Assembly (NCBI GenBank): GCA_021432635.1
Contig: MU270142.1
Coordinates: 16,026 to 80,025, forward strand
DNA length: 64,000 bases
From: Thozetella sp. PMI_491
Lineage: Eukaryota; Ascomycota; Sordariomycetes; Chaetosphaeriales; Chaetosphaeriaceae
Direction of reading: 5' to 3'
The translations under genes and the position numbers were made by a program. The notes beneath the pieces are model-generated. The model did not search any database, had not been told where the DNA came from, and saw nothing but the letters and a program-made list of their open reading frames with translations. Below are positions 1 through 12,165 of this stretch, one piece after another. Each line of letters opens with the position of its first letter. The stretch's first letter is position 1.

Positions 1-2897
1 GGACGAGGCGCTGCTGTGCGGAATGCTGTGAGCCATGGTTCCTTGCTTCCGAGCGAGGCGGGTACGATACCCGGGGACTAGACTATACCTGTTGGTGCTG
101 TCCGGTGTGCTACTAGCCGACCCTTTCTGGGGAGACAAGGACGACGACGGCGTCGACATGGTGGAAGCGAGTCCGCGATGTGGCGCTGAGGAGCGAAGCT
201 GGATTGTCTCGGCGTGCGGTTGCGAGAGACCGCTCAGGAAGTGCAGGTGGGTTTGAGATATGAGGGCTCGCGGCAGGGCGGGTATAGAGTTGCGAATACG
301 CGATAGCAACAACCAGAAGCTATGCGACTTGTGAAGGCCAAGAGCTGGCTCTTATATCGAACTAAGCAGCTTGCATCTTGCGGCTCCCTCCACGGCCTCG
401 TCTGGGCTGGTACCTGGTCCTAGACTAGTTCGAACCCATCTAGCGGCCCGAGGACTGCATCTATGCTCGATCGGGACAGATGCTTACCCCCAGTACTGAA
501 ACTCATGATCTCATAGCTGAGAAAAGAAAAAGTAACCATAGCCGGCGAGGGTGGCTGCTGCGTACCTGCTCCCCCCCCCCTTCCCCTCTTCCTCCCGGCG
601 TAGGGTCGCGGCGCCTAAGCGGCGTCCCGCTCAGTGCTGTGCCCGCCTTTCCCCTTGGGGCATCTGCCATCGGGGCTGTGCCTGTGCTATACCTGGGCTG
701 CCATTGTGGCCATTGCGCTGAGCCCCCTCCCGCGCCGCGGCGGCCAACCACACACTGCTAAAATTTTGACTGCATCGCCCTGCACTCTTCCCGATGCAGT
801 AGCTATGGTTCCGAGCAGCCGCAATGTGCTTTCTCTTGACTGGCCATCCGCGACTCCCCAACCGCTTACCTCGAGCCGAAGCGAAGCGCGCACACCCTAT
901 GGCCGCGCTTGTCGCCGGAGCCGCTGTCGTTCGGATGCTGCGGGCTGTGGCACACCTCGGGGGATGCCGCCAGCTAAGCATGGGACCTTGGCAAGCTTGA
1001 TTGCATAATTTAGCACAACGTGAAGAGGCACCCATCCTGTGTGCAGCTAGGCCTATGGGCGCCGATCGCCCGACTGTTCCCCGGGCCTCCGCCAACGCCG
1101 ATGGTTACGTACCTCGCCTACCTGCGAGTTCAGCGAGTGGCCCGACTGTCGGAAGGGCTGCGAACCGCATGGCGCATGCTGGCGATATACGACTGTTGCC
1201 CTTCCTCTTTCGTCTCCCGGCCCGGCCCTCTAGGCATCACTGAATACCAGATGACTCTTCCCCAGTCGGCTGTCTCTCCCCGTATCAAGTATTTGATGAG
1301 TTCGTGGTGGCTTTGCAAGGTCTCGAATCTCTCTCCAAGACAGTTCAGCGGGGCCGGGCCGGCCGTGTCAGTGCCTATACCTACTGCGCCCTCGCCCCTC
1401 CCAGATCAATAGCACGCAGTCTACTAATACCCCCAGAGCCGGTGGCCGGGGGTGCATGTGCATGGCCCTGCCACAGGTGGCCTCTACAGCCTGATGATGA
1501 AGATGAAGGACGAAGATGAGGAAGTCCATGCCTCCTATTGCTGGTCGTCAAAGTTTCGCCTCTCACACCTGCACCTCCACTTCCCAAGAGCAAGCTAGAT
1601 ATGGTTATTCTTGATCGGCTCCAAATATGTCCAGAGTGTAGGGCCGGTCCCCGGCGACGGTGATTTTTATTTTTATTTATTTTCAACCGAGGACTCCGAC
1701 CTATCATTGTATACCTCGCGAGACTTGGTTTGCCCGATCTTCAATATTAAATTCGATGGCAGGATTGCAAGGGCCACAGGCCGACGCCCTGGTCGCCGGG
1801 GCTTGGTACTTTTGCCAGTCTTCTTATGGGGACGTTTCACTAAGCAGCGTTGGTGTTCTCTTAGAGGCGGCTGAGTCTCGCAATCCTTTGGGCCTCCAAG
1901 CTCTGTTACTCTTGGATTGCATTCTTCTTATCTCCCTCTCTCTCTCCCTCCTTCTCTTTCATTTTTTTCTGTTTTCTACACACATCTCACGAAGGACGAA
2001 GAGAACAGGATATTCCTGGTTTGTATTGTCTACTTCATTATGCAGCCGTCACCAAGCCCGGTCCGGTCTCTGGACTCTCTTTTGTCGCCGCCCGCGCCCC
2101 AGCACTTGCGAACACCAAATTCGCGAATGTACTGACCACTCTTCGGAAAGAGTGTGGGCTATTCCCATGTTCTTGCGTTATCGCACTTGAGCCCGTTCAG
2201 CAGACCGCTGCTGTTGGTACAGCGGTTGGTACAGATGCTGGTTAACCCCCTTCCCCTCCCCCGCTCCCCCACGTACCATATTTACGAGTTACCTGTTTAG
2301 GACAGGCTATCGTGGAAGCCTGCGCTTGGACCGGCATCTCGATCTTACACACCGCACACTATATATCCAACCCGAGTCCGGCCTTCTACTTGTTCCCCGT
2401 TTCCCTCCCCGCCCTAGGCCAATGACAGCACCGAGTATGACAGTCGGGTTCCATGCTGCTGTGCTGATTCACGATTGGGAACCCAGGTGCCTACCGGGAA
2501 CGCGTCAAACAAGCCAAGATGCGTGTAGGCAGCCACCGCTGCCTTTGCTCTTGACTTCGCAGCCGATGCAGCATTGCCGGCTTGAAGCTAGGCTTCACTT
2601 TCCGAGTTCTGCCCGCAATAGGACTAGCGATCATTTCCTAAGAGTTCATGCTATTAAGCTAGGTACCGTGCCCCAAACTCCGGCCATGATTGTTCCCTTT
2701 CTCTTGGCCCAAACCTCCCATGCTCTATTTCGACGGCCCTTTCCCTACTCCGATCGCCAGCTTGAAGCTTCATAAACCGAGCACGAAGCTCGTAGAAGCC
2801 AGGGTATCTCCCGTATCCGATATGAATCCATATACTGGCACGCCGCTTCCTTGATCCCACTATTGCGAAGGCCTCTGCCCTCTTCAAAGCGACGGCC
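1..2897. other. Gene-free region at the left edge
   Basis: I find no reading frame here that resembles a known protein. Open frames are short and compositionally driven, for example the CT-rich stretch around 1930-1990, which reads as Leu/Ser repeats. A TATA-like ACACTATATATCC lies near 2348-2360 without an obvious gene behind it. The right part (about 2700-2897) is presumably the 3' untranslated region of the minus-strand transcription factor gene. A fragment of a neighbouring gene could extend in at the extreme left, but nothing supports it. Confidence 0.5.
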
Positions 2898-5351
2898 TCA
2901 TGCAGTCAACGCCGGCACGTAGGCCGCCTGCAGGTCCCAGTCTCCGTCCAGCCCGTCCAGCTTACGGAACATGAGCACCCAGCTGCCGTCGTCCTTCTCG
3001 GGCCCGATGACGGCGTCGTGCACCCGTAACTCCTCCGGCACGTCGAAGGGAGCATCCATGTTTCGGCTCTGCAACCAGTCTTGGTCTCTTGTTTTCTTCC
3101 TTTCCCGTGGCGAAGATTGCCGCGACGCGTCTGAAGCTGCTGATACGGAGCCCATCCGCTGGTGAGCCGTGGGGAACGACATGCTTCCGCCAAGATGCTG
3201 CCCGGCCCGGCCCCCCTGGCTCGCCCTGGCCGGGGCCTTGGGTTCCCGGTGCATAGTCGGCGTGCTACGGACACTGCCTGGCCAGTGGGCCTGGCTTGTC
3301 GGGGCGAGGGTTGGTTCGCCGATATAGAGGCCGGAGGGATCGTCGAACGAGGCGATCGACGCCGGCGCGCTACTCGAGAACTCGGGAGAGATCGGGTCTA
3401 ACACAAGGTTCGAGTCGACTGGCATCTCGAGACCAAGGCCGACAAAATCGCCTGCCCCGACAAGATCCGATCCAACCCCCAGTCCAGCAGCAGCGCCGCC
3501 CGCGGCCGAATAGGCTGCAGCTACAGCTTCGTCGACGGGCATGTCTTGATCATACCACTGAAACCCAGCCTCCTTCTGTTCCTCGGCAGCGAGGTCGGTC
3601 CTGTACTCGTCTGGCAAGGGCAGATCCTGCCCGCCAGTGGCCCAACACCCCTCGGGGGTAAAGCCGTTCGTGAACGGCGCAGTGCGCGGCTCGGGCGGCG
3701 GCGAGACGGACCCCTCATGCAAATGCTTCTCCTCCAGATTGACCATGTTTTGTGCAATGGCAGCCATGACCCCTGCACGCCACAGGTTCTCCCTCCTCGA
3801 CGGGTTGCGTTTGAGCAGATCCAGCGCGGCACGGCGTACGAGGGGGTGTCGGCACTTGGTCACGACATAATACAGCGACGCTATGAAGTGGATTTCGAAA
3901 GTGAACATGGAGGAGAAGCGCTTGCTGTTGGATTGCGGCGTGCTCGCGCCCGGGGCTGGCGTGGATGCGGCCGAGGCGCTCCGGCCGCTCTGCGTGGCCG
4001 CTTTGGTTGGCGGCGGCGGCCCTAGGGTATCGATGAAAGAGGAAACGAGGGGGATGATGGCCGAGAATGTGGAGAGGTGGTCATCGTATGCCGTTTCGCT
4101 CCTGGCCAGCGCCGTGGCGATCCAAATCGACGTCGTGTGAATATGGACCTGGATGAGGTCGAGTGACCCGGCAGGGGCGTCCCTCGGACCGGAAGTTTGG
4201 TAGAGTGAGAAGGCAACCTTGAACTTGGCCATTTTCCCCAGCAGGTAGTCCTGCTCCTCTTCGAGCCCTCTCAACTCCCCCGCCGAGATGTCGTTGCTGT
4301 ACTTGACTGGGCGCGCGCGCTGAGTGAAGCGGAAGCACTCGTCCATGAAATCGTACAGTGCGTACCTGACCTGATCGATCGTCTCGAACATGGCGGGGAG
4401 GCGGTTCATGGTCTTGAGGATGCACGGGATCTTGACGGGGCTGCCGCCGATCATAAAGGACGTTAAGCTGAGACGCGTATACATGGGTACGAGATGTTGC
4501 TTGATCATGTCGATCTCGGGGCCGCGAACTGACGACAGCTTCTTCTCCATCTGGCTGAGGATGTGACGGCCCTGTTCGAGATGGACGAGGGACTCCCGGT
4601 CCTTACTCTGCATGAACTCGATGCAGACGAAGAGTACGCATGTTAGGAGCGGGACCAGCGGCCTGGTGTCGGCGTTGCTCATGAGCCCGAGGAGGCAGGC
4701 GATGGCCTTGTTGTACTGGCACAGCGCAAAGGCCTGCCTGTCGCAGTCCTCGACGAAAGGGGGCGCCGAGGCAAAGCTGTTCTTCACCATCCCCTCGTGC
4801 AAGCTGCTGACGGCAAGGACGGCATGCTTGACGGCGGGCTCTGTCTGGCATATCTGAAGAACAAGCACCCGCCAAAAGATGCCGTCGAAGTCGCCGGAGA
4901 GGCACGGGGCCGTCACATGCTGGAAGAAATGGAAGGACCTCTTCTCGTCCTCGGAAGCCCACTCGTAAAACATGGTCAACGAGGCCTGCGGCTCGCCGTT
5001 TGACCGCCGCCGGCGCTGCGCTATTGTTTTCGCGTCGAGATACCCATCGCACGTCCTCCCCGTCTTCGTGCAGCGCATGCAGAATGGTTTTGCCTCATCG
5101 CACTTGACCTTCCGCACCCTGCATTTCGCCACCAGGTTTCCGCGGTCAGCCTTACTTCGGGCTTCTCGGCCGGCGCCCGGCCAGCCTGGAGAGCGGAGCA
5201 TCGGAGTCTCGGGGAAGGGGGGGGAGGGGGGAGGGAGGGGCACCCCTACGTACTTGCATGTTATACACCCTGTGCGCACCTTCTTGGACCCTTTTCGCCC
5301 TGACGGTTGCGAATGGGGCGGCGGCGACTGCGAGTCGGAATCGTGACCCAT
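2898..5351 (-). CDS. Zn2Cys6 (fungal C6) transcription factor
   Basis: Likely exons are complement(2898..5118, 5254..5351), giving 772 residues. The start at 5351 (MGHDSDSQSP) is chosen because it puts the zinc cluster about 28 residues from the N-terminus behind a basic GRKGSKKVR stretch; the frame stays open further upstream. The 135-bp intron 5119-5253 (GTACGT...CAG) is a multiple of three, so the unspliced frame also stays open, but only splicing restores the cluster: Cys29, 32, 39, 46, 49, 56 in C-x2-C-x6-C-x6-C-x2-C-x6-C, with the typical KPFCMRC and CDGY. The rest resembles the fungal-specific regulatory domain found in many C6 activators (helical, around residues 130-480), followed by a low-complexity Ala/Gly/Ser-rich C-terminal half. 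It should act in the nucleus as a sequence-specific DNA-binding regulator; no target can be inferred. Without splicing, a 45-residue insert would sit between the second and third cysteines. Confidence 0.88.
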   Translation of the reverse strand: MGHDSDSQSPPPHSQPSGRKGSKKVRTGCITCKYVGVPLPPPSPPFPETPMLRSPGWPGAGREARSKADRGNLVAKCRVRKVKCDEAKPFCMRCTKTGRTCDGYLDAKTIAQRRRRSNGEPQASLTMFYEWASEDEKRSFHFFQHVTAPCLSGDFDGIFWRVLVLQICQTEPAVKHAVLAVSSLHEGMVKNSFASAPPFVEDCDRQAFALCQYNKAIACLLGLMSNADTRPLVPLLTCVLFVCIEFMQSKDRESLVHLEQGRHILSQMEKKLSSVRGPEIDMIKQHLVPMYTRLSLTSFMIGGSPVKIPCILKTMNRLPAMFETIDQVRYALYDFMDECFRFTQRARPVKYSNDISAGELRGLEEEQDYLLGKMAKFKVAFSLYQTSGPRDAPAGSLDLIQVHIHTTSIWIATALARSETAYDDHLSTFSAIIPLVSSFIDTLGPPPPTKAATQSGRSASAASTPAPGASTPQSNSKRFSSMFTFEIHFIASLYYVVTKCRHPLVRRAALDLLKRNPSRRENLWRAGVMAAIAQNMVNLEEKHLHEGSVSPPPEPRTAPFTNGFTPEGCWATGGQDLPLPDEYRTDLAAEEQKEAGFQWYDQDMPVDEAVAAAYSAAGGAAAGLGVGSDLVGAGDFVGLGLEMPVDSNLVLDPISPEFSSSAPASIASFDDPSGLYIGEPTLAPTSQAHWPGSVRSTPTMHREPKAPARASQGGRAGQHLGGSMSFPTAHQRMGSVSAASDASRQSSPRERKKTRDQDWLQSRNMDAPFDVPEELRVHDAVIGPEKDDGSWVLMFRKLDGLDGDWDLQAAYVPALTA

Positions 5352-8300
5352 CGTCGCTTGGATGTTTGGCCCACGAGGCGTTTGGTGGTGATCGGGATGC
5401 CCAGTTGTGATGTGTGTCCAGAGATGGCCTTTGTTCTGCTGCCTGGAACCACCCCTGTCAAAATCGTAGTCGAGATCCCGAGAGTCGCGGGGAGTGTGGG
5501 TTTCAGCATCCAGGGGTTCCTTGAACACGACATGGGCCCATAGTATGTAGGTATCGTATACGTACGCAGGCGGGTTAGGCCAGATTTTCCGGCCCAGAGC
5601 CGCGAGTCTAGCGCCCCGAGAGCTGGCGAAGGACGGATTCGTTTACGAGATGCGAGCGGCGGCCGCCTTCTAACCTCGCCAGCCGGAAGCCTAGCCTCAG
5701 ACGCTGTCTCTCCAAGGGCTCGTCGTCCGCAGCAGCCGTTGTGTGGCGGTCCTGCAAGGAGGTCCGAGAGACGGATGGAGATAACGGCCACTGTCGGCTC
5801 GAGCGCGTCGTCCACAGAGAACGCTTTTGGGGTTGAGGAGATCGGGGTGGAAGGGAAGGGAGACCCAGGGCAAGCAGGGACAAATACGGCGGCGGAGTTA
5901 GCCCTCCAGAACCCGGGGGGTTTTGAGCGCCTTTTTGAATGGTCGACGCCCTATGCGAAGCGCCAAGGTACGCAGCAGCAGTCGGCCCTGTTCGACAACC
6001 GGGGCGGCTTCCAGTAAAGGTGGCCGTACTAGGCAATGACAATCGCGGCTAGGCTAGGAGGGTCGAGCTCAACATGCATGCGCGCGAAACCTTGATGCTA
6101 CTGTGTATGCAGTGGACTTGGAAAAACTTGGGAGAGGGGGGCACAGTTATCGAGGTGAACCGCGCAGGACACCCTTTGTAGATATTGCGCCTCTACAGGC
6201 GGTGAATAGTCTCCTCTCCTTCGTACCATCCCATCCTTCCCCTGCCGCCCGGCCCCAGTCAGAAGTCTTCCCGTGCATCTAGAAGGATTCTCGCCGCGCG
6301 AAAAAGTAGACTGCAGACGAGCGCATGGTCTGCGCGACTCGCTATCCAGCCATCCACAAGACTTTCCGGAGCCGTCGAGGCGCGTACGTACATGCAGTAC
6401 GTCGCTGAATCGCCTCGTTAGCGCGATACAGTGAACCGGGGTGGCACGGTTTATGCCGACGCCCTCCCCCTTCCCCCCCCTCCCCCCCCCGTCTCTCTCA
6501 GCATTTCTTTGGCTCCAGGGCGCGCGCCGGGCATGAGTGAGGAGGTATAGGGTCAACTTCGCTAAATGTCAGTTACCTGAAGTACTTTGCGTACGCGCTG
6601 AGGGATCTTCCGTTGCCCCCCTGGCTCTTGGAGCTACGTTTGTACCGCGCTAGCAACCAAACTGGCACCTGATAGTAACGTCTCGCTCCCGAAGGTTGAT
6701 TGCCTGCATCGAGGCAGCAAATAAGGCTGAATTCCCACCCTCCCATTGCGTCCCTCGATGAGTTGGCTGCTGTCAAGCTGTAGGGCGGGAGGGGATGCCC
6801 GGAGCGCGGAGAGGATGGCGCGGCAAGGTTCGAGTGGGGCGTGACCAGGGGCAGGCACTGACGAATGTTGGGGCCGTTCTAGAAGACCACTGGGATTCGA
6901 CGGAGACACGCGCTCTGTGCGTCTACGAATTCGTCCGTGCCTCCGTCCTGCCCATGGAGAACACACAGACCCGGACAGGGTTCCCGGGCGCCTTCAACGC
7001 TCTCAGCCAGACACTTTCCTTGTCTGGCGTCCGTGAGCCGGACCAGCCAATTTTGGAGGACCAATCGTCATAAACGCCGCAGGCCGCCGGGATGGCTTGA
7101 ATGGGCTTGGGTGGGATGACCGATATTCGACAAGGGCGAATAAGGGCACGGGACGGTGCCCCTTCTCGGCGTCAGCATTTTGGGGAGATGAAATAGCTAA
7201 ATCTGACTTTCCTTCATCAAAAACACATCATCCCGACCACAGGTCCGGGAGGGGGGTGGGGGAAGGGCTATACTGGCGCCTGGCTGCCGGCATTGCCGCA
7301 GTGTCAGGCAGATGCGTTTACACTGAAGCTCTCCTGAGCGGCACATCGAACATGATCGTCTGCTAGGGTCTCCCGCTGGAAAAAGCCAAAAAAAAAAGTC
7401 CGATGGGGCGTATGATGGCCTCAGTTTCCTGCCTGGAGAGGATTTTACAACACGAAGAAGCCTGTGGGCGGCGGCCCACCGAAGGAATGCCAGAGGCGTT
7501 GGCTGGCGATAGGCATCTATGCCTCGCACCCAGCTGCGCAGGCAATTTGGAAGACTAGGCGGCGATCGGCCTTGATACGCCGATATCCGATGCCGAACGG
7601 CCCCGCTGCTCGCCGCGGAAGCCTACCTGTTTGGAATACCTACCTCCCTAATCCGCTCAGGTAGCTATGTCGGGCGGGTCCTAGTAGTAGCACAAGGCTC
7701 AAGCCGGTGCTCCGCACGAAGTACATATGTACGTAGTACTGTACATACAGTACAGCGCATCGAGCAAGTCGCTCAAATCACTGCCCCAGGCAATGAAAGG
7801 GTGGCAACGAAAACTACTACGTCGTAACCCGACGGTAGATGGGCTCCTGACCGATTTTATCACGAAGGCATGCAGGCCAGCTCGTCTAAGGGGAGGAACC
7901 GGCGTGTTCCTTCTTACCCCAGGCAGGAGGTAAGGTAGGTAAGGTATAATTTGGGTACTAAGCCCAGCAAGACGGACGAAGTTAAGTTGATGCCTGCCCG
8001 TATGCTCCTGCCGTTTGTCTACGGGCTAGCCGGGGGGGATGAGCTTGCCTGAAAGGACCTTGCCTTTGGCGTGCCACGATGATCTCTCTCATTTCAATCC
8101 GTAACTGTCCTCCATTTCTCCTCGGGGCGGTTTTTTTTTTTTTTTAGGAGAGAATGGAGGCTGCATCTCCCCGTCCACTCCCCGATTAGTAGGTATTCTG
8201 GTTGGCCAGCTCAGCCATCCGCTCTACATATTCCCCAAGCTTGCACGCAGTGGCGCATAGCTCTGCTTACCTGGCCCATGACCTACCTTTAATTCTTTCC

Positions 8301-10135
8301 TCTTCTTGACACAAGTTCCGTCGAAGCAGCTAGGCCCGGCAATACATGCCAGACCTTCCCGCTGCACACGACCCCAAGATAATGACGCATCACACAACTG
8401 CGGACCATGGCTCATTAAAACCAATTGGATAGGCATCTATCTATCCGAGGAGTGGGCTGGGCTCACTCTATACGGAGGGAGACTGCAGTAGCTGGCAGTG
8501 CCATGGAGCCTCGTCCGCGCGTCTCTCTTTGACCCAGGCGCCATGCTGGACCGCTCTGCTTGCTCTCTTCGTTGGAGAATTAACCGTCGTATAGCGCCTG
8601 TGGCTTCATCTACCATCATCTTGCAGCACGCCACAGCGCCTCTGGACTACTCGTAAGCTCAGAGCTCTACCTCGAGCCGCACCTATGCACAGAGACATTG
8701 CATTGGTCATAGTAAGCACGCATGCAACCATCTCGCTCGGCCTGCCGTCTGAGGCCAGTATCGGCTGTCGGAATACGGCCGAGTCCTATCGTCAACGTTT
8801 CCTTTGTCGTACCCCACAGGCTCGTGCATTGACGCTTCTTGTGTGACGAACCACACCTGCAACAGCGCATCCCATAGCAGTACAGAGAGAACCTATTGCC
8901 CAGATTCGTCAATATAGGCGGCTATTTGAGTTTTTGACTACTTTGTTTGCACCCTATTCCTAGACACACAGCCTCATCTCCCCGAAGTCTCCGCAAGCCC
9001 CGGCCTTGGACCAGACGCTCCCTCGCCCTTGCCGCAATCCGTGCCGCTATTCCCTGCTGCCACGAGGCCGTACCGCCCCAAGGATCTTTCAGTCGCAAAT
9101 TTAGGGAGAGCTTAGCATTGTTACGTCGGGGAGGGCAAGGGGTAGCAAGAGGAGGGAGGGACCTGGCAAGGCTGCGGAGCCATGAAAGGCACAGGAGGCG
9201 GGGCAGTTGCTGCCGCCGCTCTGCTGCCAAGGGTTGGGAAAGGACGAAAATCGCTACTATACACGACTAGGTCGGGTAGCAGCTCGGTTACACAGAGTTG
9301 CGATAGGGTCACACGAGCGCTAGGACATCAGTCAACGGGGGCAGACGGCGCATGTCGTCAGCCCTGCGGCTGCACAACAACCACGGTCGGCTGATAGCAC
9401 CGCTTGCCAGAGTCGTGTGGGGATGTCGCGGCCCAGGTAGGGGGACCATAAGTTCCATTAGCGAAGAGCATCCGTTGGCCTAACTTGATTCCCGCTCTCC
9501 CGTCTCACTGCAGGATGGGTTACTCTCTCGGGACGACCTACAGCGACCGTGGCCCCGGGAAAGCGCTCAGACGAGAACCATCGTGACAAAGCGCTCCCCG
9601 GCATCGGTGGCAGTCTAGCGGGGTTCTGCCGTGACAAGCTCCTTGGCTGATGCCCAGGTTTGCCTCCAGGCCTCTCCCAATTAGGACACTTACACACCAC
9701 TTGAGTCACCTCCCTGTTTACCTCTTGATCCTTTGAGGGCCCCTATAGGCGATTGACTGCTCGGGCCGCCATCTGCACAAGGTCCATACGCATACTATGT
9801 GCTGCAGTGACAAGGGTATATTGAAGCCGTCTCCATCGAATCCGCGAGGCTCCGCTGTAGATGGTGTCGTATCCTATTTTATATGCATAGAGACCTGGCA
9901 TTACGACCGCATGTGCATGAAAACGACCACCCCCACAATCCCAGGAGCTACCTAGCTGCAATCTCCTCGATCATTCGAATAACCCTTTTCGTAGTCACAA
10001 CTGTACAGCCTGGCCGGACAGTTCGCGGTCACGAAGTCCAAGCGGCAAACGACGAAGCCTTCCTCAGCCCATCTTGAAGCCGGACTAGCGACACTTCGTC
10101 CTCCCCTCAACACCTCCCTAGTGGTCCCTTCCCGC
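5352..10135. other. Long intergenic region without a recognisable gene
   Basis: This is about 4.8 kb with no conserved protein on either strand. It contains homopolymer and low-complexity stretches (C tracts near 6470-6490, a T run near 8132-8145) and a small palindrome cluster near 7724-7755. An upstream ATG on the minus strand at about 5509 would open a frame overlapping the transcription factor start, so that gene's leader is either shorter than about 155 nt or contains an overlapping upstream frame. The region left of 10135 is the 3' side of the beta-lactamase-like gene. Confidence 0.45.
7724..7755. repeat. Nested short palindromes (GTACATATGTAC and flanks)
   Basis: A perfect 12-bp palindrome GTACATATGTAC is followed within a few bases by TACTGT-ACAT-ACAGTA, an inverted repeat with 6-bp arms. 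TAC/GTA-rich words of this kind recur in fungal intergenic DNA. No adjacent gene explains it as an operator. Confidence 0.5.
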
Positions 10136-12051
10136 CTACTCTTGGCTTCGTTCCAAGCTAACCTGAAAGCCTAATAGTAGCACTGACGAAGCCGAAGGCT
10201 CGACGAGGGAATCTTGGGTGAAGATGAACTCGTCCAGGCCCTTGTACACCCAAACCAGCCTGTCCTGCATCGCCCAGGTCACGCAGGAAGCTCGAGGGTA
10301 AATCATGTCGGCGTCCTCAAACGCTAAGCTCTCCGAGGTGCCCACCTCGAACACCGCCCGCCATGCTGTCTGGTTGCCAGCGGCCAGGTTCGTGGGATAG
10401 AGGCGGGCCGTCACAGGTGGAGCCGGATCAGGCGGCCCGGATAGACTGTAGGAGAAATAGTTTGAGAAAATGTCGGTGCCGCGCACCACCCACTTCTCGA
10501 TTGCAAGGCCGGGGCCATCGTCCAGCGCCAGCGTGATGGTCGAGTTGGTCGCCTCGTCAGTATAGGTACCCGCCTGGGCTACGGCTGCCTCGTCCTTGCC
10601 GGCCTGCTCGATGGCGGGGATCAAGCCCTTGATGACCTTGCTCATGACGCTCTCCGAGAACTGGGGCGAGGACTCGGCGCCTGAGGTCAGTACGGTTATG
10701 ACGAGGTCGTAGTCCGGCACCAGGATGAACTGGTTATGGTAGAAGCCCATGTCGCCGCTCTTGGTGTAGAACTCGATGAAACGGCCGTCCATGGTGACGG
10801 AGTCAGACCGCAGGATCTCCCAGGGCGCGCCGATAGCCATGCCGACGGAGGATGTGGAGACGTGAGGCTTAAGCCACTTGCGCGTCTGGGCTGGCGTGAG
10901 GAGTTTATTTTTGAGAATTGATGTACCAAACGCGAGCATGTCGGTAAGGGTAGAGAACATGCCTCCAGCCCTATGACTCTGTGTCAGTCGCTCTCTCTGT
11001 AGACCGGCAGCCAAACAGGCATGGAGTGCTTACGGGACCTCGACCCCAATAGAAGCATCCCACCAAGTCTCGTTGACGCCGATGAAGCCCTTGGAGGCGT
11101 CGGGGACGGTGAATAGGGTGCTGTTCATGCTCACAACGTCGAGAATGTTCTTCTGCACGAAGTCGGCGAAGGTCATGTTCGATGCGGCTGCGACTGCGAG
11201 ACCGAGGATGCTATAGCCGACATTGGAGTACACTGGTGTAGTGTATGGAGCGTAGACTGGCGGGCGCCTGCCGAAGTCCTCGTAGAGATCTATTTCGCAA
11301 TGTTAACCATACCTCGTTCCTTAGGACTGTCCAGGTTTGCGGAAGGTACTACCTGACGCATTGCAGGGCGGGAGGTCGAGCAATCCTGCGCAGTTTGGCA
11401 GGATGCTCGGGTCCGTGATGTTTGGCAGCCCAAGCATGGTCCCTAACGAGCCGAGGAAAGATGCGATGTCGACAGGATCTGGAGTCTGTTCAGTGAACGA
11501 CCCCAGCATACGGTGCCTTCCGGCTTCTTCTTACAGTCTGTCCCGATGCCTGACAAGTGCGACGCAAGGCCGCCCAGCGTCACGAGCTCCCAATCCACTG
11601 TTGTAATGTCGTTGTTCACCTCCTGCTCCTTCTTCAGGTCCCGCAGCTGGGGGAGATACTTGGTGACGGGGTCCTCGAAACTGGCGCCGGGGACCTGGAG
11701 GGCCGCGAGGGCCGGGAACAGCTTCGAAAGGCTGCCTAGCCTGTAGATAGTGTCGGCATCGACCGTCTTGACGCCTCCTTGGTCGCTGAGGTTAGGTGGT
11801 GTGTAGAAAAGCTCGAGGAGGGGTTTGTCCTCGTGGATAGACTGGACGCCGATCGAGACGGCCGAGTAATTCAAGGACCTTGTGATGCCGTTGAACGTGT
11901 CGCCAAACACCTGGATGGCCTGGGCGACGGCAGCGTTGGAGCTCGGAGCCTTGGGCGCGGGCAGCACTGGTCCGAGAGGAGGGCAATGTGAGCTCTTGGC
12001 CGCGGCCGAGGCGACGCCATCGAGGATGGCGAGGGCGCGGGAGGCTCGCAT
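10136..12051 (-). CDS. Beta-lactamase/transpeptidase-like serine hydrolase (class C fold)
   Basis: Four exons: complement(10136..10970, 11034..11289, 11353..11478, 11535..12051), 577 residues. Introns are 56, 63 and 63 bp with GTAAGA/GTAGTA/GTAAGC donors and CTGAAC/CTGAC branch points; each junction keeps frame. Class C-type catalytic elements are in order: Ser107-x-x-Lys110 (GSLSK), Tyr235-Ser-Asn237 (YSN) in exon 3, and Lys370-Ser-Gly372 (KSG) in exon 4. An N-terminal CPPLGPVLPAPK stretch is typical of fungal members, which are usually secreted or associated with secondary metabolism. The first 20 residues are only weakly hydrophobic and contain an Asp, so signal-peptide status is unclear. 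Penicillin-binding-protein and esterase-type activities occur in this superfamily; the substrate here cannot be deduced. It has no close gene neighbours, and a minus-strand TATA element lies about 110 bp upstream. Confidence 0.87.
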
Positions 12052-12159
12052 AATGTCGCGGGGTGCGGTAGTATTAGTTATTACTCAGGAGTGGCCCGGG
12101 AGAAGGAAGAGGTTGAAGAGGAGGTGCCGAGACAGGGCGAGGGTGCGAGTTCAGGAGCC

Positions 12160-12165
12160 TTTATA
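12160..12165 (-). promoter_or_regulatory. TATA box of the beta-lactamase-like gene
   Basis: On the minus strand the sequence reads TTTATAAAGG about 110 bp before the start codon at 12051. No other minus-strand ATG lies between this element and the start, which supports both the promoter and the chosen start. Confidence 0.5.

Noticed and set aside
415-500. Possible tRNA B-box (GGTTCGAAC) on the minus strand
   Set aside because: The flanking bases do not pair as a T-stem and no acceptor stem or A-box is found.
1660-2190. Plus-strand frame with hydrophobic Leu/Ser run resembling a membrane helix
   Set aside because: The hydrophobic stretch is a CT-microsatellite; the rest lacks conservation cues.
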